This document shows positions 11,310-23,296 of a stretch of DNA of 64,000 nucleotides, in pieces. Numbering within the stretch: the stretch's first letter is position 1; the number at the start of each line of letters is the position of its first letter. A model generated the notes under the pieces. It worked only from the letters and a program-made list of their open reading frames with translations, had not been told where the DNA came from and did not search any database. A program made the position numbers and the translations under genes. The stretch comes from Physella acuta (lineage: Eukaryota > Mollusca > Gastropoda > Physidae), in NCBI RefSeq assembly GCF_028476545.1, contig NW_026731905.1:1034001-1098000 (forward strand), given 5' to 3'.

Positions 11310-11610
11310 TGATGGGTCATTTCTTTTATCGTTTCGTGGTTCAATATGGTGGTCTCTTTTGTGTGGAATAGTCTGGGTATTGTCTGAGTATAATGTGGTT
11401 TATTTTTTCTTGTACCGTTTGGTGGTTCAATATGGTGGTCTTTTTTGTGGTATTGTCTGAGTATAATGTGTTTTTTTTTCTTGCGATGTTTGGTGGTTTC
11501 CAGCGGTGGTCTTTTGGTGGTAATATAGATTAAGTGGTTACTGATTTCTGGTGGTATTATAGATGGAGTGGTTACTGATTTCTGGTGGCATGTTGTGTAG
11601 TGCGTGGTGG
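11310..11610. repeat. Degenerate tandem duplications (GTGGTTCAATATGGTGGTC)
   Basis: An ~85-bp unit containing GTGGTTCAATATGGTGGTC and TGTCTGAGTATAATGTG occurs two to three times. It is followed by two to three copies of a shorter unit with GGTTACTGATTTCTGGTGG. Confidence 0.65.
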
Positions 11611-12730
11611 TAATTTGCAATCACTCTGTTAAAGGTCAGCAAGCAATGAGCTGTGACGGTGATCACGTCAATTACCCAGAGTCCTCTTAAAAACCTATCA
11701 TGTGGATCGAATAGGCTGATTGCAAAGAAACGAATTTTTAAAAATTCCTTTTTTTAAAATTGTTTTACTTTTACAACACAGTTTAAAATTTGCTCTACAT
11801 CTTTTATTTAATTTGTAACGCAATAAGTTTTTCAATCATAATTACACCTTCGGAAAATGTGTTCTAGGTCTGTTTTGTTGAATCAATGAACCCCGCCGGA
11901 TTATTAAGCTTAATCAGACGGCTACATTAAATCGAGCAAATCGATAACTAATATGTTTATTTCGGTTGCTAGGGACTGGACGTAAACAAAGGCTCTGATT
12001 GGTTAAATTGTTGTTGAATGTTTTTTGGTGATCTATTGGCCAACTGTGGTTTTGTGTAACAAGACCCGGTTAAAATATAATGTATGATGTTATGGTTTGT
12101 TGTAAGTTGAATCTGATGTTGTAACGTGGAGACACCTGTTGTTGGACCTACAACATACCGAGATGTCCCTGTAATCATAGAGTTATTAATTCCTCAACTA
12201 TTTCGCATCTTATCAACCTCGCGTTTTACCCACTTGGCATACTACACGTTACGCATTTTACTTACTTTACCTATTTCGCATCTTGCCCACACAAATGTTC
12301 TGAAAAAAATCATTTTACTTTGTTTTCCTTTACACTTTACTCCTATTGTCCTGTTCTTTGGCTGTTCAGCTCTGAGTTACAGACATGCCAATCAGTACAT
12401 CTACAATAGTGTAGGCTTTAAAAACTACCAAATGGAAGAATGTACTCATTAAAGGGAATGTAAATTACACATTTTAGTTTAATAAGGACAGTAAAATTAC
12501 AACATTTGAATGTAAAATTACACGACCAGAGTAGTTTCCCTGGATCTGATTTACAGACGTACAGATCAGACTAATGAGCGTAACTAATTACACATTAAAA
12601 TTAATATAAACAGAATAGGGAAAATCTTTTTAAAGGAAATTATTGACCTTGCCATTACTCAAGAATTTATTTTTATTATATGGCATCCACAAAGCCAAAG
12701 GTTATCCCATTCACTCGGTCTTGTCCTACT
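11611..12730. other. Unassigned non-coding stretch
   Basis: Mixed AT-rich sequence without a supported gene or clear repeat. Short open frames here lack splice signals, codon structure or recognisable residues. Confidence 0.5.
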
Positions 12731-12737
12731 CCAGCTT

Positions 12738-13055
12738 CTCCCCACCCTCCGTCCCTTGTCCCCACCCTTGTCCCCACCCTTGTCCCACCTTTGTCCCCAC
12801 CCTCCGTCTCTTGCCCCCACCCTTGTACCCACCCTCCGTCCCTTGTCCCCACCTTTGTCCCCACCCTCCGTCCCTTGTCCCCACCTTTGTCCCCACCCTC
12901 CGTCTCTTGCCCCCACCCTTGTTTCCACCCTCCGTCCCTTGTCCCCACCCTTGACCCCACCCTCCGTCTTTTGCCCCCCCTACCCTTGTCCCCACCCTTG
13001 TCCCCACCCTCCGTCTTTTGCCCCCCCTACCCTTGTCCCCACCCATCGTCTCTTG
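12738..13055. repeat. CCACCCTCCGTC / CCTTGTCCCCA minisatellite
   Basis: Two short modules (CACCCTCCGTC and CTTGTCCC) alternate in units of about 26 and 13 bp. The array produces long frames on both strands in several phases, which are artefacts. Confidence 0.85.
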
Positions 13056-13378
13056 CTATTAATCTTCCCACACAGTATATTCGCCTTTAATCTTAGGGCC
13101 TATTTTCTCTTTAAGAAGAAATCCGGAAATTGGTTTTAAAAAAAAAAAACGTATACAATAAAAAATCCAGTTCCTGTTTTGTTTTAATTTTTTTGGGTCG
13201 TATTTCAAACAAAGCTCAAATTATTTGCGTACACAAAGAAACGAACAAGGGTGATTGAATTATTCCACAGAACATTTTTTTAAAGGTGGCTGTCGAGGTC
13301 ATAGACAAGGATAGCAGCTGTTATTAGAAGGCTTAGCAAATGTTGATTGTGGTGGTCCTTACACAAAAATAAAGGCAC

Positions 13379-14222
13379 ATCAGTTGCTTTAGTTTTTTGA
13401 ATGGCCATTGTCACACAGAGGCCATACTAGATCAGTTGCTTTAGTTTTTTGAATGGCCATTGTCACACAGAGGCCATACTAGATCAGTTGCTTTAGTTTT
13501 TTGAATGGCCATTGTCACACAGAGGCCATACTAGATCAGTTGCTTTAGTTTTTTGAATGGCCATTGTCACACAGAGGCCATACTAGATCAGTTGCTTTAG
13601 TTTTTTGAATGGCCATTGTCACACAGAGGCCATACTAGATCAGTTGCTTTAGTTTTTTGAATGGCCATTGTCACACAGAGGCCATACTAGATCAGTTGCT
13701 TTAGTTTTTTGAATGGCCATTGTCACACAGAGGCCATACTAGATCAGTTGCTTTAGTTTTTTGAATGGCCATTGTCACACAGAGGCCATACTAGATCAGT
13801 TGCTTTAGTTTTTTTGTATGGCCATTGTCACACAGAGGCCATACTAGATCAGTTGCTTTAGTTTTTTGAATGGCCATTGTCACACAGAGGCCATACTAGA
13901 TCAGTTGCTTTAGTTTTTTGAATGGCCATTGTCACACAGAGGCCATACTAGATCAGTTGCTTTAGTTTTTTGAATGGCCATTGTCACACAGAGGCCATAC
14001 TAGATCAGTTGCTTTAGTTTTTTGAATGGCCGTTGTCACACAGAGGCCATACTAGATCAGTTGCTTTAGTTTTTTGAATGGCCATTGTCACACAGAGGCC
14101 ATACTAGATCAGTTGCTTTAGTTTTTTGAATGGCCATTGTCACACAGAGGCCATACTAGATCAGTTGCTTTAGTTTTTTGAATGGCCATTGTCACACAGA
14201 GGCCATACTAGATCAGTTGCCT
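13379..14222. repeat. 52-bp satellite, about 16 near-identical copies
   Basis: The unit starts ATCAGTTGCTTTAGTTTTTT and ends GAGGCCATACTAG. Nearly all copies are identical; one has an extra T and one an A-to-G change. Such homogeneity implies recent expansion or active conversion. Confidence 0.97.
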
Positions 14223-14520
14223 TAGTTTTTTTTTCTATGAACATTGTTGCACAGAGCTCATAGCAAATTAGGAGCCTTAGTTTTTTTGTGAACATTGTTA
14301 CTAAATGTTACATAGCAACAAAAGTACCTCATTTGGCTTAGTATTTTTTTTAATTGCATGACCATTGTTATACAGAGTTCATAGCACATTAGTTGCCTTC
14401 GTTTATTCTATGAACTGTTAGATAGCAACGAAAGTACCTCATTTGGCTTCGTTGTTTTTATTGCATGAACATTGTTACACAGTTAATAGCACATCAGTTG
14501 CCTTAGATTTTTTCTATGAC
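14223..14520. repeat. Decayed copies of the 52-bp satellite
   Basis: Four to five diverged units with GCCTTAGTTTTTT, ATGAACATTGTTACACAG and TCATAGCACATTAG continue the array and interleave with AGCAACAAAAGTACCTCATT. They look like an older generation at the edge of the homogenised block. Confidence 0.7.
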
Positions 14521-14950
14521 CACTCAGATCTAGTTTGTTAACACCAGCTGTGTATTGTTTGTCATTTTTACAAGCTTTTATTTAACTCACTTCCTCTATC
14601 GACAGTCTGTCGTTAGTCTGTCTGTCTAAATCGAAACGCCCGTGTGAAATTGCAGGCACTTCTAACTGACAGATACGGTTCGTAGTTGGTACGTGGATCA
14701 AGACATGAAGACATTGCATCGTGACATTCAATTTGACTTAATTAGTCGCCTAATTAATTTTTTATGAATTAATTAAAATTCGGACCGAATTAGTAGGCAG
14801 TTCTATCCACACACGTCACCACGGCCGTCTTGGGCGTAGAGCGAGTGGGGGGGGGGGGGGGGGGGCTCTACGACAAATGCGCGTCATCACGTTCAATGGG
14901 CGCGCAATGGTTTTTAGTCGGGTCAGCAGTCTAGTTCTTTACCACTAGAC
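14521..14950. other. Unassigned stretch with poly-G tract
   Basis: No gene is seen. A G-run lies at about 14848-14866. TTCTTTACCACTAGAC at the end resembles the anticodon-proximal part of a tRNA-like SINE head read backwards. Confidence 0.4.
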
Positions 14951-15843
14951 CAGAAGTCTCCAAACTACGGCCCGCTGGCCAGATGAGGCCCGCGAGGTTC
15001 TCTCATCCGGCCCGCGGCGATCTATTTTTTTTCACGGAATAAATGTTTGTTAGAGGTGGCTGAGAAACTATGCCCATAAAATTCAAAACAATTTGAAAAT
15101 GTAGCTTTGGGTGCAAATACCATTGCCCGCCGTGTTCCGACATTGGTGAAAACGTCGTGACTCAAATAGCGAAAAATGCAAGCAAGTTTCGCGATTTTTC
15201 AATTGCAATAGATCACTTGCTCGACAGCAGTTCCACATCTCAGCTGCTTATATTCATTAGAGGTGTAGATGAAGACATAAACATAACACAAGAGCTGGCT
15301 TCCCTACATAGAATGTATGGCACAGTTACCGGAGAGAATATAGATAGTTCAGAGACATGTTAAAAGATAGAAACACAGAATCGCAAGATTTACCATATTT
15401 CACAGCACTAAGATGGCTAATTTGCAAGAAATTTTTCTGAGCAGAGTATTTAAGTTAAGAAAGGAAATAGGTGACTTCCTTAAAAGTAAAGGCAAGCAAC
15501 AAGCTTATGTACTTCAAGCTGTAGTTTCAGTAGTGGTTTTCTGACTTGGATTCAAAGGCAGAAAAAAGTGAGACTGTTTCAGAACCCATTTGAAGCAAAT
15601 GTGGCCAGTTGCAAAGATGAACTGCAGCTGGAGGTCATTAGAGACACGTTCAAAGAAGGACGGGTGGGTTTTTATAAGTTTTTGCAAAAGGAAGATTTTT
15701 CCTAATATTAAAGCTTTTGCATCAAAGTACCTTTCAAATTTTGGAACAAGATATCTGTGTGAACAAATATTTTCAAGATTGAAATACGTGAAGAATAATT
15801 TGAGAGCAAACTTGGACCTCGAGTGTGTTGTTAGCCACCGATA
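14951..15843 (+). pseudogene. hAT (Charlie-like) transposon relic
   Basis: The left end reads CAGAAGTCTCCAAACTACGG with CGGCCCGC words, typical of a widespread hAT group. Codons 15205-15345 encode a segment with LLIFIRGVDEDINITQEL, close to GTF2IRD2/EPM2AIP1-type hAT transposases. Farther on come the conserved LRWL-CKK-F and LRKEIGDFLKSKGK segments. The piece at 15700-15840 encodes LSNFGTRYLCEQIFSRLKY, the C-terminal hATC dimerisation region. The reading frame is interrupted several times, the middle of the transposase including much of the catalytic domain is missing, and no right terminal repeat is visible. This is a dead DNA transposon. Confidence 0.85.
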
Positions 15844-15885
15844 GTGTTTCTTTCGGACTTTTCTCTCCGGGTTGCGGGAGGGGGG

Positions 15886-16053
15886 ACACTATTTAAATTA
15901 CTATAAAGAAAAGCGTGGGTATCTTCCTAAATATTAGTAAAGGTATCCAATAGATACTAAAGTGACCCACGCTTTTATTTATAGCAATTTAAATAGTAGT
16001 GTCTAATATCTAGGAAGAGACCCACGCTTTTCATTATAGTTATTTAAATAGTA
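15886..16053. mobile_element. MITE with ~37 bp inverted ends plus an extra half copy
   Basis: Left end CACTATTTAAATTACTATAA...AAGCGTGGGT pairs with ACCCACGCTTTTATTTATAG...AAATAGTAGTG ending about 16001. A third arm, ACCCACGCTTTTCATTATAG, follows at 16020-16053, as if two copies recombined or nested. Confidence 0.75.
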
Positions 16054-16449
16054 GTGTATAATTTAGTTTCTACTTTTTAGTGAATTATTACATAAAAGCT
16101 TGTTATTAAAGCGTTTTTTTTTAATGAATTTTTTGTAGTTCTTTTTTTGTATTGGTAGCACTCTGTTTCATATTCCTTTCGCCGTTTTGCTATAAACAGC
16201 GATTGTTCTATTGTATTTCATTATAGATTTAAATATTGTTCTATTGTAGTTGTAGATTTAAATACGATGCTATTATTCTAACAGTTTTGGCTCCAAAATG
16301 GGGAGGGGGGGGGCGGATGGGAGAGGGGTGCGAAATTCCGGCCGAAACCCACGGTCTAGAAATCCTTGACTGTACATCCTGTTCCGGTCTGCCGGCTCAT
16401 GACCAACCACTGAACCGGTAATGACGTAAATATTTGCATGACGTTGTAG

Positions 16450-16685
16450 TAGAACAAAGTTTCTGAAACCACCCATAACGTGTGCTTACGTTATTATGTA
16501 GTTTCCAGGTTTTTTCTTGATCTGCCGTTTTAATTTTTTTCGTTTTTCTTAGGAATTTCAGGTGAAGATCTTTTTGAAGATGCTGGGTGCCATACTATGG
16601 GTGCTTATGTTATTATGTCATTCTCCGGGTGTTTTTTTTTCGTTTTTTCCTAGGAATTCCTGAAAAAATACTGTGTGCTAGACTT
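16450..16685. repeat. Two tandem copies of a ~125 bp unit
   Basis: GTGTGCTTACGTTATTATGT (about 16470) and GGGTGCTTATGTTATTATGT (about 16598), each followed by a TTTTTTCG-rich stretch and TAGGAATT, mark two diverged tandem copies. Confidence 0.7.
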
Positions 16686-16689
16686 TCTT

Positions 16690-17300
16690 GATTGTGAGGG
16701 CAACTCATCGACATTTTCTTTGGAGAATTTCGTCTTTTCAATGTTTTTCATTTACATGCTAATTATTCTGCTATTGAATACACGTAGTCGTTTTGTTCTC
16801 TTGTAAAGTATAGCTGGTTTGATATTTTGTACTCGTAACCCTCTGAGTTTATCCTCTAATTTACATTGTACATGTTACGTATGTGTAGCTGTGGGAGGGT
16901 GCCTAGCCTAGTGTACTCCAAAGAGAGGTAGGAAAAAAAAAGATGAAATCTTTGACCTAGGTCCTCAACCAATTCCTGTCTAGACAGCCACTTCCTCCTA
17001 AACGGAACACAAGACAAAAGTTATTATAACACAAACGATCTGCCCGAGAAGTCTAGACGTGTGCATAGAAATATTTCGTTATCAAAATTAGAACTAGTTG
17101 TAGATTGCGTTGGACCCCATCGCAAATTTAGAGGCTTAGGGGTCGTCTATTAATGTTGATATCCAGCTACGGGGTGGGACTTGTGACGACAAGCAATGTG
17201 GGGTAAGGAAGGTTCTAGAAATATGAATTAACTTTTGTTTTGCCTTCTTTGGTGATACAAGAGATAAAAAAATAAATATATATTTAGATAATGATTGAAT
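16690..17300. other. Unassigned non-coding stretch
   Basis: AT-rich sequence without a supported gene. AGGGGTCGTCTATTAATGTT near 17139 may be a fragment of the CRE-bearing MITE family described at 36607-37034. Confidence 0.35.
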
Positions 17301-17329
17301 ATGTATGGTTTAGTGGGGGGGGGGGGGGG

Positions 17330-17625
17330 GTGGAGGTTGGAAGCTTGAGCAGTGGTTTCAGGGCTATTATGGGACGGTGTGGTCGAATTGTAGCCCGGAT
17401 ATCTCGAGTTCGGATCTTGGTCCGGACTCGATAATATATGATGTCAGTGAGTCCACTCAGCTCTGATGGGTACCTGATTCCGGTTATGAAAAAAACGGAT
17501 GAGCATAGTGCTAACCACACCATCCCTTCATATACCGAGGTCATGAAACAACTTAACTCTAGTTCATCTGCTCTAAGGATATATAGGTCTGATAGAGGAG
17601 CTTTACTTTTGGGGCTCGTATGATG
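17330..17625 (+). mobile_element. tRNA-derived SINE, plus orientation
   Basis: A tRNA-like head is followed by GTCCACTCAGCTCTGATGGG, TACCTGATTCCGG, GCATAGTGCTAACCACACCA, ATACCGAGGTCATGAAACAA and CTCTAGTTCATCTGCTCTAA. It is the best plus-strand representative of the window's SINE family. A poly-G tract lies just upstream (17314-17330). Confidence 0.75.
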
Positions 17626-17819
17626 TTGTGTTGACGTTTGAAAAGTGGGCAGCACGTTGATAAAGGGGAGGGGGGTAAAAAATGGCAAAAATCGATCGAC
17701 GCCATTTACGGCCGACCTTATCTACGTGACACCCAACAAAACAGATACAACATGACAACACATAATGCATCACTTGAAGGGAGGTGTGGAAATACAACAA
17801 AAAATTCGAAATTTTAAAA

Positions 17820-18080
17820 AGTTAAAGATTTCTGCGCAGACGGAAGTGCCCGCCATCTTGGGTAAAGACGTAATGCAGAGCGTGATGAAACGCCTGACAG
17901 ACAGGCGCGAGCCACGGGTAATTGTGTGAGGGGGAATATTGAGCCGAGGGGAGCCAAGTTATCACTTGTTTGGGGGTTTGAACAGAACGCACGTGCCCAG
18001 AGACGCGTGGGGGTGGGGGATTGAGACATACGGGCCGGGAAGAAAGCCACGGATGACAGGACTGTCTTATCTGATGCACT
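17820..18080. promoter_or_regulatory. CpG-rich, promoter-like patch
   Basis: GGAAGTGCCCGCCATCTTGG places an ETS-like GGAAG beside a YY1-like CCGCCATCTTGG word, in a CpG-rich block with overlapping minus-strand frames. No linked exon is visible. It may be a repeat rather than a promoter. Confidence 0.25.
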
Positions 18081-18197
18081 TACAATCTTAGCAATTCACG
18101 TTGGGAAATGGCTGGCACGGTTTTACGAAAGCTGCAGACAGAAAAAGATTATATATACATAAACACACACACGTGCAAAATATATACATTATGTGTA

Positions 18198-18200
<3 letters not shown>

Positions 18201-18281
<81 letters not shown>
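18201..18281. repeat. (AT)n microsatellite
   Basis: Uninterrupted TA dinucleotides. The Tyr-Ile frames over it are artefacts. Confidence 0.97.
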
Positions 18282-18283
<2 letters not shown>

Positions 18284-18479
18284 CGTGACACATAAGGGCT
18301 GTATTGTGCCACATAAGGGAGAACTTGACTAGCGTGACATAAGAGAGGACTGGTCAATAAAAAAAAGTTCCGATTGACAATAAAAAGCTGGAATTAAAAC
18401 TAAATTGAAAATAAAATAAATAAATGTGTCCTTTAACTTAGAATGGTGAATCCCACCGACTAGGTCATAACACGCAAAC

Positions 18480-18955
18480 TGAAAAACCCATCCACGAATG
18501 CAACACACCCATAAAAACACATGACACGTCCACCCATAAACCTGAAAATCCCACCCATAAAACTGACCACACCCACCCATAAGCCTGACACACCCACCCA
18601 TAAACCTGACACACCTACCCATAAACCTGACACACCCAACCTGACATATCCATCCATAAACCTGACAAATCCATCCATAAATCTGACACACCCACCCATA
18701 AACCTGACACACCCACCCATAAACCTGACACACTCGCCCATAAACCTGACACACCCACCCATAAACCTGACACACCCACCCATAAACCTGACACACCCAC
18801 CCATAAACCTGACACACCCACCCATAAACCTGACACACCCACCCATAAACCTGACACACTCGCCCATAAACCTGACACACCCACCCATAAACCTGACACA
18901 CCCACCCATGAACGTGACACACCCACCCATAAACCTGACACACCCATCCATTTGG
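18480..18955. repeat. 21-bp minisatellite, about 20 copies
   Basis: Units of CCCATAAACCTGACACACC type repeat with a 21-bp period. Because 21 is divisible by three, all frames stay open on both strands (up to 228 codons), which mimics a repetitive protein gene. Confidence 0.95.
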
Positions 18956-19049
18956 GCTGAATCCATAAATACCAGTCAAAACTAATTTTCTGGGCCCGTG
19001 TCCACACTGGATCAATAACGTCCGGATAATTTTATTTCCGTGGGCCTCG

Positions 19050-19230
19050 GTATACTTGTATGGTGGATTGTGGAGGGCGGTGGATTGGGGTGGATTAATG
19101 AGAGTAGATTAATAGAGGTGGATTAATGGAAGGTGGTGGGCTGGATTAATGGGAGTAGATAGGTGGGGGTGAATTAATTAGAAGTGATGGGATGAATTCA
19201 CGGGAGCGGATAAGTCGCTGGTGGATAATG
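19050..19230. repeat. GGTGGATTAATG degenerate repeat
   Basis: Short units GGTGGATT / GAGTAGATTAAT / GGTGGATTAATG repeat irregularly. The rest of 19231-19495 shows nothing. Confidence 0.6.
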
Positions 19231-19496
19231 GATTGGTGACGGTTAGGTTGTGGATTATAAAGCTGGAATAATTTGTTGAACCTGGGCTAGAGATCATGTG
19301 GGTGAGTTTCGAACTCCCACTGTGGCGTGGGGCTGTGCAGAGAAACGCAGCAAATTTGTTTTTCATTGGTTGTTGATTTGTTTGTCGTTTTGGTATCGTA
19401 CTAAAATGATGGAAACAATAAAGACAAAGGTCTTAGAATGAGGTTTAAAATTGTAGTTATACAAGAAATAGGTATCTACTCAGTTTCTTCCAGGCA

Positions 19497-19700
19497 TCTG
19501 CCCCCCCCCCCCCCAAAAAAAAAAAAAATTCTACCGCCCCCCCCCCCCGAACTAAAGGAAATTAATATAATTTATATAGAAAATATATACTTTTAACAGT
19601 GTCCGCCCCCCCCCCCCCCCCCGAAGAAAGTCTACCGCCCCCCCCCCCCGAAAATTTCAAGTTCCCCCCCCCCCCCCGGAGAAAAAAAGTCTGGTAGAAA
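19497..19700 (-). repeat. Poly-G-bearing dispersed repeat (minus)
   Basis: Four C-runs of 9-16 bases are separated by AAAGTCTACCG-like linkers and by TATATAGAAAATATATAC. On the minus strand this reads GTATATATTTTCTATATA, the same core as at 35110-35225 and 53880-54035. Confidence 0.7.
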
Positions 19701-21230
19701 CACTGTATCTACTGCTTTACACAAGGAGTGGGTGCCTACTGTTTGACGGGGTAGGAGTGTGTGGGTGTGTAAAATCCTGAAGTGATTTCTAGTATCAAGA
19801 GTTTATTTTCGGACTACAAGACACTCCGGAATCTAAACAAAACGGATTTTTTTTGACACACACCGTTTGAACTTCAGAAAATTTCAGTGAAATTTTTTTG
19901 TTCTTTCGGAATACAACTTTAATCTTGTTTACAACGGAAGTTGTTTTCAGCAGAGTTTGACCTCAGCATTTGACCTGTAGAATTCATCCCAGAAATATTG
20001 CTCCGTCTGTTTATCTTCGTAAAAGCCCAAGATGTCTACTTTACTGAAGAAATATACACCACTTGTTGACTTACGCATAGAGTATATGGAAATTTATTCC
20101 ATTTGATTATTGCCAATTTCTTCCATCAAATACCAAATACCACTTACGTGAAACTTCTAGTCTAACTCTTTAGTGATATGAGTTTAGAAAAACAGCTTAG
20201 AATGTATATTTTCGTTGACTTCGGTTTTCGCTGGTTTCGGTTTTTGTTGAATTTATGAGTTGATAGTTTGTGATTACTTTAGTCATTTTCGATTGTGGCC
20301 GATCTCCTAATGATTGATTTATAATGGGATTAAATGAAGGACTGGTCTAGTGTAACACATATGGGATATATCTTGACACATAAGGGAGGACTGGTCTAGC
20401 GTGACATAAAAGAGGACTTAACGACAGTAACATACTGGAGAAGAAAAAGGATAAAAATAGTTACAAGCTATGTGGTCGAACATCGAAAACATACTGACAT
20501 AAATTCTGAATGTCAGCTATATGTTAAAAAAAAAACGTTTTTTTTACCCCCGAAGAAAGAAAGTAATAAATGAACCGAAAGGCTACTAACTCGCTTGTAA
20601 ATGACGCAATTTATTTCCACAGGGCCTTAGTTACTTCCCTTGAAAAAAAATCAGTTTCTTCCCCTTACTTAAGCAAAGCCCAGACAATCTTATTTTAACG
20701 AGGGGAGAATATAGCGACAGATCCTCATACAATTTTAATCTAAATTTCAAGGGAGAAAAAAAATTAAAGGGTAATAACCAAGAAGATTGGGTGTGGGGTG
20801 TGAGGGGCGGAAGAGAGGGGTGTGGGGGATGGGAGCGTGGGGTGAAATTGGGAATAGAAGGATAAGAAAAGGAAAGTCACAATGGAAAATGTGAGACAAA
20901 CCTTGGGCAAAACAAATAGGTAGATAGGGGGAGTGGGGGTGGGGGTGGTTTATCTTACGAGCTCTCAAGGAATTGTTTAGAATATTATTTTCTTACATTC
21001 AGATTCGGAGAGAAAGGTTATACATTTATTTCTACACAGAATCTTTAGGCGAAAGTTACCCTTGCAAGACTTCCGACACGGCAGACGTTTTCAACAGGTT
21101 GTTTTACAAGTTTTCAATTCTGTGATGACTCTCAGTAGCAGGTTCGAATCCTGGAGAATCCGAGGTTTTAGTTGAGTTCTAGGGTTCCTTCTTCTATTGA
21201 TTCTATGAATTCAAACACGAAGTACTATTT
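19701..21230. other. Unassigned non-coding stretch
   Basis: No gene is supported. A segment at 20345-20415 (GACACATAAGGGAGGACTGG, TCTAGCGTGACATAA) repeats, in the same orientation, the segment at 18285-18352. The 2.1 kb distance and short length do not define an element. Confidence 0.45.
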
Positions 21231-21510
21231 TTTGTGTGTTTGTTTGACTGTCGGAATTTGTGTATGTGTCTTTGTATGTGTTTGTGTCTGCGTTTGTCAG
21301 CGTGGATATGTGTGCTTGTGTGTCTGTGTGTATTTGTGTGTGTTTGTGTCTGTGTTTTTCTGTGTGTTGGTCTGTATGTGTGTTTTTGTTTTTGTGAGAT
21401 GTAGCGATGAAGATTTCTGTGACTGTATCAGAATTTGTGTGAGGGAGAACGAGGAAGAGTGGCGTGTGTGTGCATGTGTATGTGTGTGTGAGTTTGTATA
21501 TTATTGTGTG
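21231..21510. repeat. GT-rich low-complexity tract
   Basis: TGTGTGTTTGTGTCTG-type words form an imperfect GT microsatellite. The Cys/Val-rich frame over it is an artefact. Confidence 0.8.
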
Positions 21511-23032
21511 AGAGAGAAAAAGCGACAGAAACTGCTGACGAAATGGGCTAGATAGAAGATCTAATTAAACCAAGTGTTGAAGGTTCGAATATCACTCAAT
21601 CCGCTCTCTTGAATAGGCCTCCTTTAACGACTCAATGCTCCTCTAGCTGTAAATGGAAGGCTGTGAGTGTGTTTTCTCTCCACGGTGGGGCATACCGTGC
21701 TCATAACGACTGATACACAGCGCTGGTGATTACTGGAACTTGTACTTGTGTAAACCATTCAGATGGGGTTTTACATCTTTAAACTCATAATCCAAAAAAA
21801 TGTTAAGTAAGATAAAATTAACATAAGTAAACACAAGAATAAAATTCATATAGGTCGAAGACAAATACAATTTTTATATTTTAACACTAGAAAAATCCAT
21901 GTATAAATTTAAGTTAGTTACACTTTAAAGTGCAAATAAAAAAAAGCTCCGACTATTCTAGAAATTTTTTTTTCTTAAGGATGAAAGAATTTAACAGCAG
22001 GGACGGAGATTTTCGACCAATCGATCGGGACATATCCCGGGGGACTGGGGACTTGACCTATATACATGCACCAGTGACAAGTTCTTTAAATAAGTTCTAG
22101 GTGTGAAGGCACTGTTGTTAGCCAACGTGTTTTAAAGTTAACTTAATGTTAAATCTATAAGCATGAATAGTTTAATATCCTAGAGCATCTGTAGGATGTG
22201 TTACGCATCAAATAGCTTTAATGAATACCCAACATTAATTGGCATGGTATAAAAAAGTCTACATCTACTGTTGGATTATATCCATTCTCATTACTTCCAG
22301 AAAGAAAACTAAATTTACTTTATTTACAGTTTTCTGACGCTATAATCGTCAATTTGTATGCACATCTAGTGATAAAGACCTACAATTAATTTTACTTCAA
22401 CGGTCAACTTCTGGCGATTCCTGAAATGACCATTAACGTTTCTGTAAGCTGAAGACAGCGTGCCAGACTTAGTTCACCATGTGATGTCCGGTACAAGAAA
22501 TAACGAGACGTCTGCTACCACTGAAAACCGGATTCGTAGCGAATCCCAATCGAAGACTCCCTCAGCCAGCCTAAGATTTCTCTGTAACCAAATAACTTTT
22601 GGCTTGTTAGGGCTATGTACGGGTTTAACAGATTTAACAAGAGGGTTGGGTTCATGTTACGCTGGTGTGTGGGGTCTGCTCTACGTCTGATAGCTACAGG
22701 AGACGGCCGACTGCCCAGAGGGATTATCACAGCATAGAGTTTCGAATCCGAGTTGATAATAGGAAGAGTTAAAATATTCAGGCGTTCTTTTGTTAATTGT
22801 TTATACATTCGCTATTTATAAACGTCATTAATGTTGATTAATCAATATTTAGAAAGATGCAAATCTGAATCGGGTTGTTTGTGAGTTAATGAAATTTAAA
22901 TTTTAATGAAGCTTTTTTTGTTGTGAACACGCCGCCTCACAGTTTGTGTTTAATCAAGCGTGACACGGGGCGTGTTAACGAAAACTACAAACTGGTATCA
23001 AGCACTAGGATCAGAGTTTTTTTTTCCCAGAC
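21511..23032. other. Unassigned non-coding stretch
   Basis: AT-rich sequence. Short frames at 22460-22808 overlap on opposite strands and show no recognisable domain or splice context. Confidence 0.45.
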
Positions 23033-23040
23033 GTTCGGGG

Positions 23041-23289
23041 CAGTGGCGTTGCTAAGTTTTTTGGGCCCCTATGCAAAAAATGTTAGTGGGCCCCTCAGAG
23101 GCGTAGCGACCCTTCCCGGCGACCGGGGACAAACTTTCGATTTGCACCCCCCCCCCTCAGACTTTCGATGTGCACCCCCCCCCCTCAGACATTCGATATG
23201 CAGCCCCCTCAAACTTTCGAAAAAGGGCCCCTATTCGCCTTGGGCCCCTATGCATTGCTTACGCTAGCTTTACGGTAGCTACGCCACTG
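23041..23289. mobile_element. hAT-type MITE with 8-bp target duplication
   Basis: The ends are CAGTGGCGTTGC and GCTACGCCACTG (inverted). GTTCGGGG flanks both sides exactly (23033-23040 and 23290-23297). An 8-bp duplication with a CAG terminus is the hAT signature. At 249 bp and with no coding capacity, it is non-autonomous. Inside are three short units with ACTTTCGAT and CACCCCCCCCCC. Related sequence (GACCCTTCCCGGCG) recurs at 53725-53870. Confidence 0.9.
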
Positions 23290-23296
23290 GTTCGGG

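Noticed and set aside
13379-14222. CRISPR-like array
   Set aside because: The units are contiguous tandem copies with no unique spacers, and the genome is eukaryotic.
18329-19015. 228-aa Cys/Gly/Val repeat protein frame and overlapping frames on both strands
   Set aside because: The 21-bp period keeps all frames open, and there is no frame bias.
18285-20415. Direct repeats 2.1 kb apart as possible LTRs
   Set aside because: The shared segments are only about 65 bp, lack terminal TG/CA and target duplications, and no retroelement part lies between them.
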